Source of the DNA: Allostella vacuolata
GTDB taxonomy: Bacteria; Pseudomonadota; Alphaproteobacteria; ATCC43930; Allostellaceae
Assembly (NCBI GenBank): GCA_006739055.1
Contig: AP019702.1
Location: 3,559,388-3,623,387 of the forward strand
Reading direction: 5' to 3'
DNA: 64,000 bases
Shown here one piece after another: positions 50,122 through 59,131 of this stretch. The notes under the pieces were generated by a model. The model worked only from the letters and a program-made list of their open reading frames with translations, had not been told where the DNA came from and searched no databases. The position numbers were made by a program, and so were the translations under genes. Within the stretch, counting starts at the first letter, position 1. The number at the start of each line of letters is the position of its first letter.

Positions 50122-51281
50122 GGCCCCTGCTCCGCGGTGGCCGGCGCGGGCGCCGGGGATGTGGCCGCCTGCGGCTGGGCGGCGGGCTGGCGGCGGCGGG
50201 CGCGGATGGTGCCGAGGATGCCCTTGGGCAGGAACAGCGTGACCAGCACGAAGAGCGCGCCCAGGGCGAACAGCCAGACCTCGGGCATCGCCCCCGTCAT
50301 CCAGGTCTTGAAGGCGTTGACGACGAAGGCGCCCAGCGCCGCCCCGACCAGGGTGCCGCGGCCGCCGACCGCGACCCAGATCACCGCCTCGATCGAGTTG
50401 GTCGGCGCGTACTCGCCGGGGTTGATGATGCCGACCTGGGGCACGTAGAGCGCACCGGCCACCCCCGCCATCATCGCCGAGACGACGAAGACGAAGAGCT
50501 TGTAGCGGTCGACCCGGTAGCCGAGGAACCGGGTCCGGCTTTCCGCATCGCGGATCGCCACCAGCACCAGCCCGAAGCGCGAGGTGACGATCCAGCGCGC
50601 GATCAGGAACCCTGCCGCCAGCGCCGCGCAGGTGATGGCGAAGAGCGCCGCCCGGGTGCCCTGCTCGCGCACCCCGAAGCCCAGGATCTCGCGGAAGTCG
50701 GTCAGGCCGTTGTTGCCGCCGAAGCCCATGTCGTTGCGGAAGAAGGCCAGCATCAGGGCGAAGGTCAGCGCCTGGGTGATGATCGAGAGATAGACCCCGG
50801 TCACCCGCGAGCGGAAGGCGAACCAGCCGAAGACGAAGGCGAGCGCCCCCGGCACCGCCACCACCATGATCGCCGCGAACCAGAACTGGTCGAAGCCGTA
50901 CCAGTACCAGGGCAGCTCCTTCCAGTTGAGGAAGACCATGAAGTCCGGCAGCACCGGGTGGCCGTAGACGCCGCGGGTGCCGATCTGGCGCATCAGGTAC
51001 ATGCCCATGGCATAGCCGCCCAGCGCGAAGAAGGCGCCGTGGCCGAGCGACAGGATGCCGCAATAGCCCCACACCAGGTCGAGCGCGATCGCCAGCAGCG
51101 CGTAGCAGAGCCACTTGCCGATCAGCACCACCAGGTGGGTGGGCACGTGCCAGGGGGAGCTGGGCGGCAGGACCAGGTTGGAGAGCGGCACCAGGATGGC
51201 CGCTGCCGCCAGGGCCAGCAGGAACAGGAGGCCGGGCCAGCCGGCGATCAGGCGTGCGGTGAAGAATCGGGGGGGCAGCAT
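50118..51281 (-). CDS. urtC: Urea ABC transporter permease UrtC
   Basis: A 387-residue LivM-like membrane subunit with about 9-10 hydrophobic segments. DLVWGYCGILSLGHGAFFALGGYAMGMYLM is the typical permease start, and VYLSIITQALTFALMLAFFRNDMGFGGNNGLTDF is characteristic of UrtC. A Pro/Ala-rich C-terminal tail of about 30 residues has no assigned role. Four bases separate it from urtB. Confidence 0.94.
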   Translation of the reverse strand: MLPPRFFTARLIAGWPGLLFLLALAAAAILVPLSNLVLPPSSPWHVPTHLVVLIGKWLCYALLAIALDLVWGYCGILSLGHGAFFALGGYAMGMYLMRQIGTRGVYGHPVLPDFMVFLNWKELPWYWYGFDQFWFAAIMVVAVPGALAFVFGWFAFRSRVTGVYLSIITQALTFALMLAFFRNDMGFGGNNGLTDFREILGFGVREQGTRAALFAITCAALAAGFLIARWIVTSRFGLVLVAIRDAESRTRFLGYRVDRYKLFVFVVSAMMAGVAGALYVPQVGIINPGEYAPTNSIEAVIWVAVGGRGTLVGAALGAFVVNAFKTWMTGAMPEVWLFALGALFVLVTLFLPKGILGTIRARRRQPAAQPQAATSPAPAPATAEQGP

Positions 51282-51285
51282 CGGA

Positions 51286-52899
51286 CTACGCCTCGACCGC
51301 GCGGCCGCGCAGCGCGAAGAGCCCGCGCGGCCGCCGCTGGATGAAGAGGATGATGAGGACGAGGATGATGATCTTGCCCAGCACCGCGCCCGCCACCGGC
51401 TCCAGCAGCTTGTTGGCGATGCCGAGCGTCATCGCGCCGGCCAGCGTGCCCCACAGGTTGCCGACCCCGCCGAAGACCACGACCATGAAGGAATCGATGA
51501 TGTAGGACTGTCCCAGGTTGGGGCTGACATTGTCGATCTGCGACAGGGCGACCCCGGCGATGCCGGCGACGCCCGAGCCGAGCGCGAAGGTCAGCATGTC
51601 GACCCGGTGGGTGCGGATGCCCATGGAACTCGCCATCGGCCGGTTCTGGGTGACGGCCCGCATCTGCAGCCCGAAGGCGGTGCGGCGCAGGACCACCAGC
51701 AGCAGCACGAACACCAGGACCGCGAAGACGATGATCCACAGCCGGCTCCAGGTGAGCGTCAGGCCGTAGAAGTCGACCGCGCCCGACATCCAGCTCGGGT
51801 TGCTGACCTCGCGGTTGGTCGGGCCGAAGACGCTGCGCACCGCCTGCTGGATGACGAGGCTGAGGCCCCAGGTCGCCAGCAGCGTCTCCAGCGGCCGGCC
51901 GTAGAGCCAGCGGATGACCGAGCGTTCGAGCAGCGCGCCGACCGCGGCCGTGACCAGGAAGGCGGCCGGCAGGGCGATGAACAGCGCGTAGTCGAGCAGT
52001 GCCGGCGCGGAGGTGCGGCACAGCTCCTGGACGACGAAGGTGGTGTAGGCGCCCAGCATGACCATCTCGCCATGGGCCATGTTGATGACCCCCATGACGC
52101 CGAAGGTGACGGCCAGGCCGACCGCGGCCAGCAGCAGCACCGCGCCCAGCGACAGGCCGTAATAGAGGTTCTGGGCATAGTCGAGCATCGCCAGGTGGCG
52201 CTCGATCGCGGCGGCACTGGTCCGCGCGGCCTCGGCCACGGCCGGCGGCGCGCCGCCCGCGACGGACAGCAGCAGGCCCAGCGCCTCGCGGTCGCTGCGG
52301 GCGCCGACGGTGGCCGCGGCGGCGATCCGCTCGGCCTCCGGCGCGTCGGACGACAGCACGATGGCGGCACGCGCCATCTCCATGGCGGCGCGGACGCCCG
52401 CGTCCTTCTCCTGGGCGATGGCGGCCGTCAGCGCCGGCAGGCCGGCCGGGTCGCGCTGCTTGAACAGGGCCTCGGCGGCGGCGCGGCGCTCGGCCGGGGT
52501 GCCGGTGGTCAGGGTCAGGCTGCCGATCAGGCCGGCAAGCTGGCGGCGCAGCCGGTTATTGAGGTTGGCCGCCTCCAGCTCGCGGTCGCCGGCGGAGCCG
52601 GCGGCGGCGCCGGTCGCGGCATCGGTCAGGGTGCCGCCGGAGCTGGTCGGCGCGATCACCACCAGCTGGTCGGAGCGGCGGCGGAACAGTCGTCCTTCGG
52701 CCAGCGCCTTGAGCGCCTCGGCCGCGCGCGGCCCGCCCATCCGGGCCAGCGCCTCGATCGCCTCGCCCTTGGCGGAATAGTCGTCGCCCACCAGGGCTGC
52801 CAGGGGGGCCGCGAGATCCTGGGCGGAGGCCGCCGGGGCGGCACCGAGGCCCAGGGCCAGCATCAGCGCCAGGGCGATGCCACGAAGGAACGAGAGCAT
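51286..52899 (-). CDS. urtB: Urea ABC transporter permease UrtB
   Basis: A 537-residue LivH-like permease with the long N-terminal extension that distinguishes UrtB. A signal peptide (LRGIALALMLALGLGAAPAA) is followed by a helical periplasmic domain of about 220 residues (ALARMGGPRAAEALKALAEG and similar repeats). The membrane part begins near YYGLSLGAVLLLAAVGLAVT and contains NMAHGEMVMLGAY. The extension's role is unknown. It is separated from urtA by a 112-base gap with a strong hairpin. Confidence 0.94.
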   Translation of the reverse strand: MLSFLRGIALALMLALGLGAAPAASAQDLAAPLAALVGDDYSAKGEAIEALARMGGPRAAEALKALAEGRLFRRRSDQLVVIAPTSSGGTLTDAATGAAAGSAGDRELEAANLNNRLRRQLAGLIGSLTLTTGTPAERRAAAEALFKQRDPAGLPALTAAIAQEKDAGVRAAMEMARAAIVLSSDAPEAERIAAAATVGARSDREALGLLLSVAGGAPPAVAEAARTSAAAIERHLAMLDYAQNLYYGLSLGAVLLLAAVGLAVTFGVMGVINMAHGEMVMLGAYTTFVVQELCRTSAPALLDYALFIALPAAFLVTAAVGALLERSVIRWLYGRPLETLLATWGLSLVIQQAVRSVFGPTNREVSNPSWMSGAVDFYGLTLTWSRLWIIVFAVLVFVLLLVVLRRTAFGLQMRAVTQNRPMASSMGIRTHRVDMLTFALGSGVAGIAGVALSQIDNVSPNLGQSYIIDSFMVVVFGGVGNLWGTLAGAMTLGIANKLLEPVAGAVLGKIIILVLIILFIQRRPRGLFALRGRAVEA

Positions 52900-52972
52900 G
52901 GGCGGGATTCCGTCTTCTCAGCCGTCGTTGCGCCGGCCCGGGACGGACGCGAGGAGCCCCGGACAGGAAGTG

Positions 52973-52998
52973 CCGGGGCCGGCCAAGGCCGGCCCCGG
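52973..52998 (-). terminator. Intercistronic hairpin between urtA and urtB
   Basis: A perfect 12-bp stem, CCGGGGCCGGCC with GGCCGGCCCCGG, lies 13 bases after the urtA stop. There is no T-run. It should reduce downstream transcription or stabilise the urtA message so that the periplasmic receptor exceeds the membrane complex, parallel to the hairpin at 5729-5754. Confidence 0.6.
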
Positions 52999-53011
52999 GG
53001 GTCGCGTCAGA

Positions 53012-54280
53012 TCAGTTGAACTTCGGCTTCTCGCAGCCGCCGCAGACCCAGGGGTAGGTCCAGTCGGCGGTCAGCTTGGCCGATTCCGGGATGTAGGGGG
53101 ACCAGGCAGCACCCGGCAGCGGGTCCTTGGTCTTCCACACCGTGTTGAACTGCCCGTCGGCCTTGATCTCGCCGATCAGCACCGGCTTGGAGATGTGATG
53201 GTTGACGCCCATCACCGAGGTGCCGCCGGTCAGGTTCTTGACCTTCTGACCGTACATTGCCTGGCGCACCGCGTTGACGTCGGTCGTGCCGGCCTGCTGC
53301 ACCGCCTGCACCCACATCTGGAAGCCGATATAGTGGGCCTCCATCGGGTCGTTGGTCACCCGCTTCGGGTTCTTGATGAAGGTCTGCCACTTCTTGATGA
53401 AGGCGTCGTTCTCGGGCGTCTTCACGCTCATGAAGTAGTTCCAGGCCGCAAGGTGGCCGAGGAGCGGCTTGGTGTCGATGCCGGCCAGCTCTTCCTCGCC
53501 GACCGAGAAGGCCACGACCGGAATGTCGGTCGCCTTGACGCCCTGGTTGCCGAGCTCCTTGTAGAAGGGCACGTTGGCGTCGCCGTTGATGGTCGAGACG
53601 ACGGCGGTCTTCTTGCCGGCCGAGCCGAACTTCTTGATCTCGGCGACGATCGACTGCCAGTCGGAATGGCCGAACGGCGTGTAGTTGATCATGATGTCCT
53701 CGGACTTCACGCCCTTGGACTTCAGGTAGGATTCAAGGATCTTGTTGGTCGTGCGCGGATAGACGTAGTCGGTGCCGGCCAGCACCCAGCGCACCACCTT
53801 CTCCTCGCTCGCCAGATAGTCGACGGCGGGGATGGCCTGCTGGTTCGGGGCCGCACCCGTGTAGAAGACGTTGCGCGAGGACTCCTCGCCCTCGTACTGC
53901 ACCGGATAGAACAGCAGGCTGTTCAGCTCCTCGAACACCGGCAGCACCGACTTGCGGCTGACCGAGGTCCAGCAGCCGAACACGGCCGAGACCTTCTGCT
54001 GGCTGATCAGCTCGCGCGCCTTCTCGGCGAACAGCGGCCAGTTGGAGGCCGGATCGACGACGACGGCTTCCAGCTTCTTGCCGAGGAGGCCGCCCTTCTT
54101 GTTCTGCTCCTCCACCAGCATCAGCATGACGTCCTTCAGCGTCGTCTCGCTGATGGCCATGGTGCCGGAGAGCGAATGCAGCACGCCCACCTTGATGGTG
54201 TCCTGTGCCAGCGCCGGTGCGACCATGGCGGCGGTCGCCATCACGGCACCAGCGAAAACGCTTGCAGTCCCTATCTTCAT
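53012..54280 (-). CDS. urtA: Urea ABC transporter substrate-binding protein UrtA
   Basis: A 422-residue periplasmic urea receptor. Signal peptide MKIGTASVFAGAVMATAAMV to ALAQ; mature DTIKVGVLHSLSGTMAISET. FGCWTSVSRKSVLPVFEELN, LLFYPVQYEGEESSRNVFYT and DPMEAHYIGFQMW are diagnostic of UrtA rather than other branched-chain-type receptors. Start ATG 54280 has GAGGA 7 bases upstream. Transcription likely starts at a sigma-54 promoter (54361-54376), placing urea uptake under nitrogen control. No urease genes are in the window. Confidence 0.95.
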   Translation of the reverse strand: MKIGTASVFAGAVMATAAMVAPALAQDTIKVGVLHSLSGTMAISETTLKDVMLMLVEEQNKKGGLLGKKLEAVVVDPASNWPLFAEKARELISQQKVSAVFGCWTSVSRKSVLPVFEELNSLLFYPVQYEGEESSRNVFYTGAAPNQQAIPAVDYLASEEKVVRWVLAGTDYVYPRTTNKILESYLKSKGVKSEDIMINYTPFGHSDWQSIVAEIKKFGSAGKKTAVVSTINGDANVPFYKELGNQGVKATDIPVVAFSVGEEELAGIDTKPLLGHLAAWNYFMSVKTPENDAFIKKWQTFIKNPKRVTNDPMEAHYIGFQMWVQAVQQAGTTDVNAVRQAMYGQKVKNLTGGTSVMGVNHHISKPVLIGEIKADGQFNTVWKTKDPLPGAAWSPYIPESAKLTADWTYPWVCGGCEKPKFN

Positions 54281-54360
54281 GGCTGTCCTCGTCCCCAATC
54301 TCCCGGACGGGTGCCGCGACCGATGGGCTCGGTGTCGGTCACGCCCGTACGCCGCAATGC

Positions 54361-54376
54361 AGCAAGGGATGTGCCA
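54361..54376 (-). promoter_or_regulatory. Sigma-54 (RpoN) promoter for urtABCDE
   Basis: On the minus strand TGGCAC-N5-TTGCT gives the -24/-12 element (TGGCAC at 54376-54371, TTGCT at 54365-54361), an exact consensus match in the correct direction. It lies 80 bases before the urtA ATG. The -24 box forms the end of a perfect 13-bp hairpin (54371-54400, arms GTGCCACCGGAGC and its complement). I saw no convincing NtrC dyad in the 100 bases further upstream. Confidence 0.8.
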
Positions 54377-54497
54377 CCGGAGCGTTCGCTCCGGTGGCAC
54401 CCTGGAGAAAGGACCTGTCGCGGAAATGTGCCTACATATTGCCCAACGCCACGAAGATCGTCTTACCGTCGCCTAAATTTCCGGCAACGATTTCCGC

Positions 54498-57071
54498 TCA
54501 GAAGTTGACGGCGACCCGGCCGGTTACCGTGTGCCGGCTGAAGCCGTCGTCGCCGGCCTTGAAGCCGTAGGCGGCACCCACCGTCACCATGTCGTCGATC
54601 ACCGCCTGGGCGCCGACCTGGAAGCCGACGGCATGCTGGTTCTGCGACGGCATGCCGACGCTGATGGTGCCGAGCTGCGCCTGGGCGCTGGCCAGGCTGA
54701 AGCTCGCGTCGTCGCCCTTGTTCAGGAACTCGCGCTCGTAGGAGATCTCGCCGAACGGCACGAAGCGCACGTTGCGGTCGCGCAGCTCGTAGGCCACCTG
54801 CCAGGCGAGCTTGCCGACCAGGGAGTCGAAGGACCCGCCGGGATAGCGGATGTTGCCGCCGGCCGCCCCGCGCTCGGTGTAGCCGTCGAAGTCGCCGCGG
54901 ACGTAGCTCAACCCGGCGACCGGGCCCATGACGAGGGCGCCCGAGACGAAGTTGTAGCCGAGCTGCCCGCCGACCGTGTGGGAACGGCCGTCGAAGCTGC
55001 CGTTGCCGACCAGCTCGTAGGGATCCGGGCGGCGCACCTTGTCGAAGTTCTGGAAGGTGTAGGCGTAGGCGGCATCGATGAAGAACCCGCCGACTTCATA
55101 GGAGCCGTAGACCGAGAGGCCGAGCCCGTCGGAATCGAACTGGCTGCCGTAGCCGGCCTTGCTGCGCCCGGAGACGTAGGAGGCGGCGACGCCCGCCTTC
55201 AGGCCCTCGGCCAGGGCCATGTCGGCACCCACCGTGACCGAGGTGCCGCGGTAGCTCTGCGACACGGTGCGGCCGCCGATCGTCTCGTCATACTGCAGCG
55301 ACGCATAGTCGCCGACGATCCACGGGCCGAAGCGGCCCGCCTGCGGGGCCAGCGCCACGTCGCCGGCCCGCCGACGCGCCTGCCGCGACTGCCCCAGCTG
55401 GGACATCACGTTCCGCTCGGTCGCGCGCGCCTGCTGCTTGGTGACGTCGGCGAACGCCGCCTGGAGCGCCGGCGCCTGGAGGCCCATCGCCTCGTAGTAG
55501 AGGGGATTGACGTAGGTCGGCAGGGTCAGCTGGTAGACGAGGACGAGATTGTCGTTCTCGAGCCCGGCGTCGTAGCTGGTGCCGGCCGCGACACCGGTCA
55601 CCGGGTCGACCAGGCCGCCCGCCATCTGGCCGTTGCTGGTCAGGAAGTCGTTGTCGTTGCCGACGAAGAGGAAATAGTCCTGCGGCGCGCCTTCCTTCAG
55701 CACCGGAGCCAGGCCCAGCGCCTCCCACTTCTCGGACAGGGTCAGCCGGTCGGCGGGGTTGGTGTTGATGTTGAGGCCGAGGCGGCCGGTCTGGGCCGGG
55801 TTGAGCATGTTCACGAACAGGCTCTTCTCGACCGGGGTGATCGAGGGCGACAGCACGCCCGCGGGCGACACCGGCGTCGTCCCGGTCTCGTAGCTGGTGC
55901 CGGCGATGTTGGTCGCGCCGGAGATGTCCACCAGCATGATGTTCTTGAAGACTTCGGGATTGGTCGTGCCGACGCCGAGGCCGTTGCCGTCGCGCGACAG
56001 GACCAGGAACTGCTTGTCGTTCAGGGCCAGGATCTCGCTCTGCGCCGCCGTGCGGTTGGTGGCCGAGCCGTCGCCCGCAAGCGTATAGCTCGGCAGCTGC
56101 AGGACGTAGTGGGCGATGGGGTCGGTCGGCGTCTTGTTCCCGGAGATGTCGTAGACCATCAGGCGGGTATTGGTGCGGGTCTGCTGGTTGGAGCCGTTGG
56201 TGTCCTGCACCGTCGCGCTCTGCAGCAGGGTCACCAGGTGCTTGCCGTCAGGCGTGATGGTGAGGCCTTCCAGGCCCTGGTTGTTGCGCCGGCCGGTGGT
56301 CGGGGCACCGAGCGAACTGTAGTTCACCGCGCCGGCCGGCTTCTCCGGCAGGAGGGCGGCGGGCGGGACGATCGCGCCCTTCAGGTTGCCCGCCTTGTCG
56401 AAATAGTAGACGCCGGCCGCATACTCGTCGCCGACATAGAAGGAACCGTCCGACAGATAGGCCAGGGATTCCGCGTCGAGCGAGATGCGCCCGGCGCCCT
56501 GCCCCGTGCTCGGGACCGGCAGCGGCCCGAAGCCGCCCTGGCTGCCGGAGGCCGCCGCCGGGTCGAGCCCGGTGAAGGTCTGGCCGTTGAAATCCTTCAG
56601 CACCGTGGTGCCGCGATAGGTCAGTTCGAGCTGCGACTGCGAGGCCAGGCTGGCCGGCAGGCTGGCCGTGCCCGTGTACGGGTTGAAGGTGAAGTCGAAC
56701 CGCTGCACCCGGCCGACGAAATCGGTCATCAGCGTGTCGGTGTTGTAGCCGCGGTCCGGCAGCGACAGCAGGATGCCGCTGTAGGAGCCGTCGGCCCGCC
56801 GCCGCCAGGCGGACTGGTCGACCACGAAGGCCGAGAACGAACCCAGCGTGTCGCCCAGGGTATCGCGCGCCGAGGCGGCCAGGCGGCCGGCCCCGACCAG
56901 GCCCTGGTTGGTGAAGACGGTGCCCTGGAACTCCGTCGTCTCCGCACCGGCCGCATGGGTCACGTTGGGCGTGGTGAACTGCGCGGCCGCGGGCCAGGCA
57001 ACCGTAAGACAGGTCGTCGCGAGCAACAGCGCACGCACGGCCGCCGAACGGCCGTGTAACAAACGAACCAT
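54498..57071 (-). CDS. Phytase-like esterase fused to an autotransporter beta-barrel
   Basis: An 857-residue surface protein. Signal peptide to about residue 30 (ALLLATTCLTVAWPAAAQ). The passenger (about 60-540) is the esterase-like activity of phytase family: SFSAFVVDQSAWRRRADGSY, LDAESLAYLSDGSFYVGDEY, NNQGLEGLTITPDGKHLVTL and EKWEALGLAPVL. The last 270 residues are an autotransporter barrel of alternating strands ending in Phe (GRVAVNF). It probably displays a calcium-dependent phosphoesterase or esterase on the outer membrane to release phosphate or cleave polymers. Activity is not proven for most members. Start ATG 57071 is preceded by GGGGGGA. Followed on its strand by the urt operon. 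Confidence 0.85.
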   Translation of the reverse strand: MVRLLHGRSAAVRALLLATTCLTVAWPAAAQFTTPNVTHAAGAETTEFQGTVFTNQGLVGAGRLAASARDTLGDTLGSFSAFVVDQSAWRRRADGSYSGILLSLPDRGYNTDTLMTDFVGRVQRFDFTFNPYTGTASLPASLASQSQLELTYRGTTVLKDFNGQTFTGLDPAAASGSQGGFGPLPVPSTGQGAGRISLDAESLAYLSDGSFYVGDEYAAGVYYFDKAGNLKGAIVPPAALLPEKPAGAVNYSSLGAPTTGRRNNQGLEGLTITPDGKHLVTLLQSATVQDTNGSNQQTRTNTRLMVYDISGNKTPTDPIAHYVLQLPSYTLAGDGSATNRTAAQSEILALNDKQFLVLSRDGNGLGVGTTNPEVFKNIMLVDISGATNIAGTSYETGTTPVSPAGVLSPSITPVEKSLFVNMLNPAQTGRLGLNINTNPADRLTLSEKWEALGLAPVLKEGAPQDYFLFVGNDNDFLTSNGQMAGGLVDPVTGVAAGTSYDAGLENDNLVLVYQLTLPTYVNPLYYEAMGLQAPALQAAFADVTKQQARATERNVMSQLGQSRQARRRAGDVALAPQAGRFGPWIVGDYASLQYDETIGGRTVSQSYRGTSVTVGADMALAEGLKAGVAASYVSGRSKAGYGSQFDSDGLGLSVYGSYEVGGFFIDAAYAYTFQNFDKVRRPDPYELVGNGSFDGRSHTVGGQLGYNFVSGALVMGPVAGLSYVRGDFDGYTERGAAGGNIRYPGGSFDSLVGKLAWQVAYELRDRNVRFVPFGEISYEREFLNKGDDASFSLASAQAQLGTISVGMPSQNQHAVGFQVGAQAVIDDMVTVGAAYGFKAGDDGFSRHTVTGRVAVNF

Positions 57072-57238
57072 TTGATCCCCCCGAACAAACAGGATAGGTC
57101 GGCTCCGCCGGCCGACCCAGCGCCCAGTCTGGCGGATATGCGTGACGGTTAGGCGACAGCCCGGACACCAGAACCAATCGGCGCGCGACCCCGACCCACG
57201 GGGGCGCCCATCACCAGTTCGAAGGAGCAGTTCGTCCG

Positions 57239-57733
57239 ATGCGCTACCTCCCTGCCCTGTTCGCCGCCGCCGTCGCCATCGGCGCGGCCCTTCCCGCCGC
57301 CGCCCAGGAATCCCGCGTCGCCCGCGGCAAGTACCTGGCCTCCATCATGGATTGCAACGGCTGCCACACGCCGGGCGCCTTCTCCGGCAAGCCGGACATG
57401 ACCCGGCCGCTGGCCGGCGAAGCGGTCGGCTTCGAGATCCCCGGGCTCGGCATCTTCTGGCCCGCGAACCTGACCCCCGATCGCGACACCGGCATCGGCC
57501 GGTGGAGCGAGGCCGACATCGTCAAGGCGGTGCGCACGGGGGTGCGCCCGGACGGGCGGGAGCTGTCGCCGGCGATGCCGTGGCGCGCCTACGCGGCCCT
57601 GACCGACAGCGATGCCCGGGCGCTCGCGGCCTATCTCAAGACCTTGAAGCCGGTGGCGAACGCGGTCCCGGCCCCCGTCGGCCCCGGCCAGCCGGCGAAG
57701 GCACCCCATTTCACGGTGGTGATGCCGAAGTAG
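57239..57733 (+). CDS. Exported class I cytochrome c
   Basis: A 164-residue periplasmic electron carrier. Signal peptide MRYLPALFAAAVAIGAALPA to AQ; single haem site CNGCH (Cys39, Cys42, His43); axial Met probably in LSPAMPWRAY. FWPANLTPDRDTGIGRWSEADIVKAVRTG is the arrangement found in cytochromes that serve dehydrogenases (alcohol, sorbitol or isoquinoline type), though no such dehydrogenase adjoins. AGGAG lies upstream of the ATG at 57239. It is divergent from the autotransporter. Confidence 0.9.
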   Translation: MRYLPALFAAAVAIGAALPAAAQESRVARGKYLASIMDCNGCHTPGAFSGKPDMTRPLAGEAVGFEIPGLGIFWPANLTPDRDTGIGRWSEADIVKAVRTGVRPDGRELSPAMPWRAYAALTDSDARALAAYLKTLKPVANAVPAPVGPGQPAKAPHFTVVMPK

Positions 57734-57743
57734 CGCGGCAAGC

Positions 57744-57771
57744 GGCAGGGCGGGCAGCCGCCCGCCCTGCC
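57744..57771. terminator. Bidirectional terminator hairpin
   Basis: A perfect 12-bp stem, GGCAGGGCGGGC with GCCCGCCCTGCC, with a 4-base loop, lies in the 46-base gap between two convergent genes, the usual place for a shared terminator. Confidence 0.75.
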
Positions 57772-57779
57772 TTCCGCGC

Positions 57780-58979
57780 CTACTTCTTCACAAGGTCGCA
57801 CTTGCTCTCGGCGAGCGGGATCGTCACCTCGGCCGCCGGGATGGTGCGCAGCACCTTCAGGTAGTCCCAGGGAGCCTTGGATTCCGCCGGCGCCTTGACC
57901 TCGACCAGGTACATGTCGTTGGCCAGCCGCCCGTCGGGGCGGATCTTCGCCTTGGGCGCGAAGAAGTCGTCGACCGGCATCTCCCGCATCTTGGCCGCCA
58001 CCTTGGCGCCGTCGGCGGAGCCCGCCGCCTCGACCGCGCGCAGGTAGTGCAGGACCGAGGAGTAGACGCCGGCCTGGATCATGCCGGGCATCTTCTGGGT
58101 GCGGGCGAAGTAGCGCTTGGACCAGGCGCGGCTGGCCTCGTCGCGGTCATGGTAGAAGGCCGTGGTGGTCAAGAGGCCCTTGGAGGCGGCGAGCCCCAGG
58201 GCATGGACGTCGCTCAGCACGATGACCAGGCCGACCAGCTTCTGCCCGCCCTCGACGATGCCGAACTCGGCCGCCTGCTTGACCGAGGCGATGGTGTCGG
58301 CGCCGGCATTGGCGAGGCCGACGATCTTGGCCTTCGAGGCCTGCGCCTGAAGCAGGAAGGACGAGAAGTCGGCGTTGCTGATCGGATGGCGGACGTTGCC
58401 CAGCACCTTGCCGCCGCCCGCGGTGACGATCGTCTCCAGGTCCTTGGCCATCTGGTGGCCGAAGGCATAGTTGGCGACCAGCAGGAACCAGGTGTCGCCC
58501 TTCTCGGCCAGCACCGCGCGGGCGGTGCCGTAGGCCTGGGAATAGGTGTCGAAGACCCAGTGGAAGCCGGTCGGCGAGCAGTCCTCGTTGGTCAGGCGGG
58601 TGGTGGCCGGGCCGGAGAACAGGGCGACCTTGCCGCGCTCCTTGGCGATCGCCTGGACGGCCAGCGCCACGGCGGAGTTGGTCAGGTCGGCGATCGCGGT
58701 GACGCCGTCCGCATCGTACCATTTGCGCGCGGTGGCGGCCGCGATGTCGGGCTTGTTCTGGTGGTCGACGGAGACCACCTCGATCGGCTTGCCCAGCGCC
58801 TTGCCGCCGAAATCCTCGATCGCCATGCGCGTCGCCTCGACCGAGCCCATGCCGCCGAACTCGGCATAGAGGCCGGTCTGGTCGTTGAGCACGCCGATCT
58901 TCACCTGGTCCTGCGCCATGGCAGGCGCCGACAGGCCGAGTGCGGCGGCAAGCGCGGCCGCGGCCCAAATCCTTGTCAC
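57780..58979 (-). CDS. Branched-chain-type ABC transporter substrate-binding protein
   Basis: A 399-residue periplasmic receptor of the Leu/Ile/Val-binding fold. Signal peptide AAAALAAALGLSAPAMA to Q; mature DQVKIGVLNDQTGLYAEFGG. IEVVSVDHQNKPDIAAATAR, AIADLTNSAVALAVQAIAKE and HPISNADFSSFLLQAQASKA identify it. Such receptors bind amino acids, aromatic acids or other small ligands; no permease genes lie beside it. AAAGGAGG precedes the ATG at 58979. It lies about 150 bases downstream of a TonB receptor on the same strand. Confidence 0.9.
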   Translation of the reverse strand: MTRIWAAAALAAALGLSAPAMAQDQVKIGVLNDQTGLYAEFGGMGSVEATRMAIEDFGGKALGKPIEVVSVDHQNKPDIAAATARKWYDADGVTAIADLTNSAVALAVQAIAKERGKVALFSGPATTRLTNEDCSPTGFHWVFDTYSQAYGTARAVLAEKGDTWFLLVANYAFGHQMAKDLETIVTAGGGKVLGNVRHPISNADFSSFLLQAQASKAKIVGLANAGADTIASVKQAAEFGIVEGGQKLVGLVIVLSDVHALGLAASKGLLTTTAFYHDRDEASRAWSKRYFARTQKMPGMIQAGVYSSVLHYLRAVEAAGSADGAKVAAKMREMPVDDFFAPKAKIRPDGRLANDMYLVEVKAPAESKAPWDYLKVLRTIPAAEVTIPLAESKCDLVKK

Positions 58980-59131
58980 GGGGGGAATCCTCCTTTGGGG
59001 TTCTCGCCGCGGCCGGCCACCTGCTGGCGGCCGGCCGCGGCTCCTCGGGGGATTCTATCCGATCGGCCCGCCCGGCTCACGCGGCCAGTTGTCCTGGCCT
59101 GCACGTTGCCCGGCGGGCCGCTGTCGAGCCC

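Noticed and set aside
54401-54480. NtrC binding sites upstream of the urtA sigma-54 promoter
   Set aside because: Only weak partial matches to the GCACC/GGTGC dyad were found; not enough to call.
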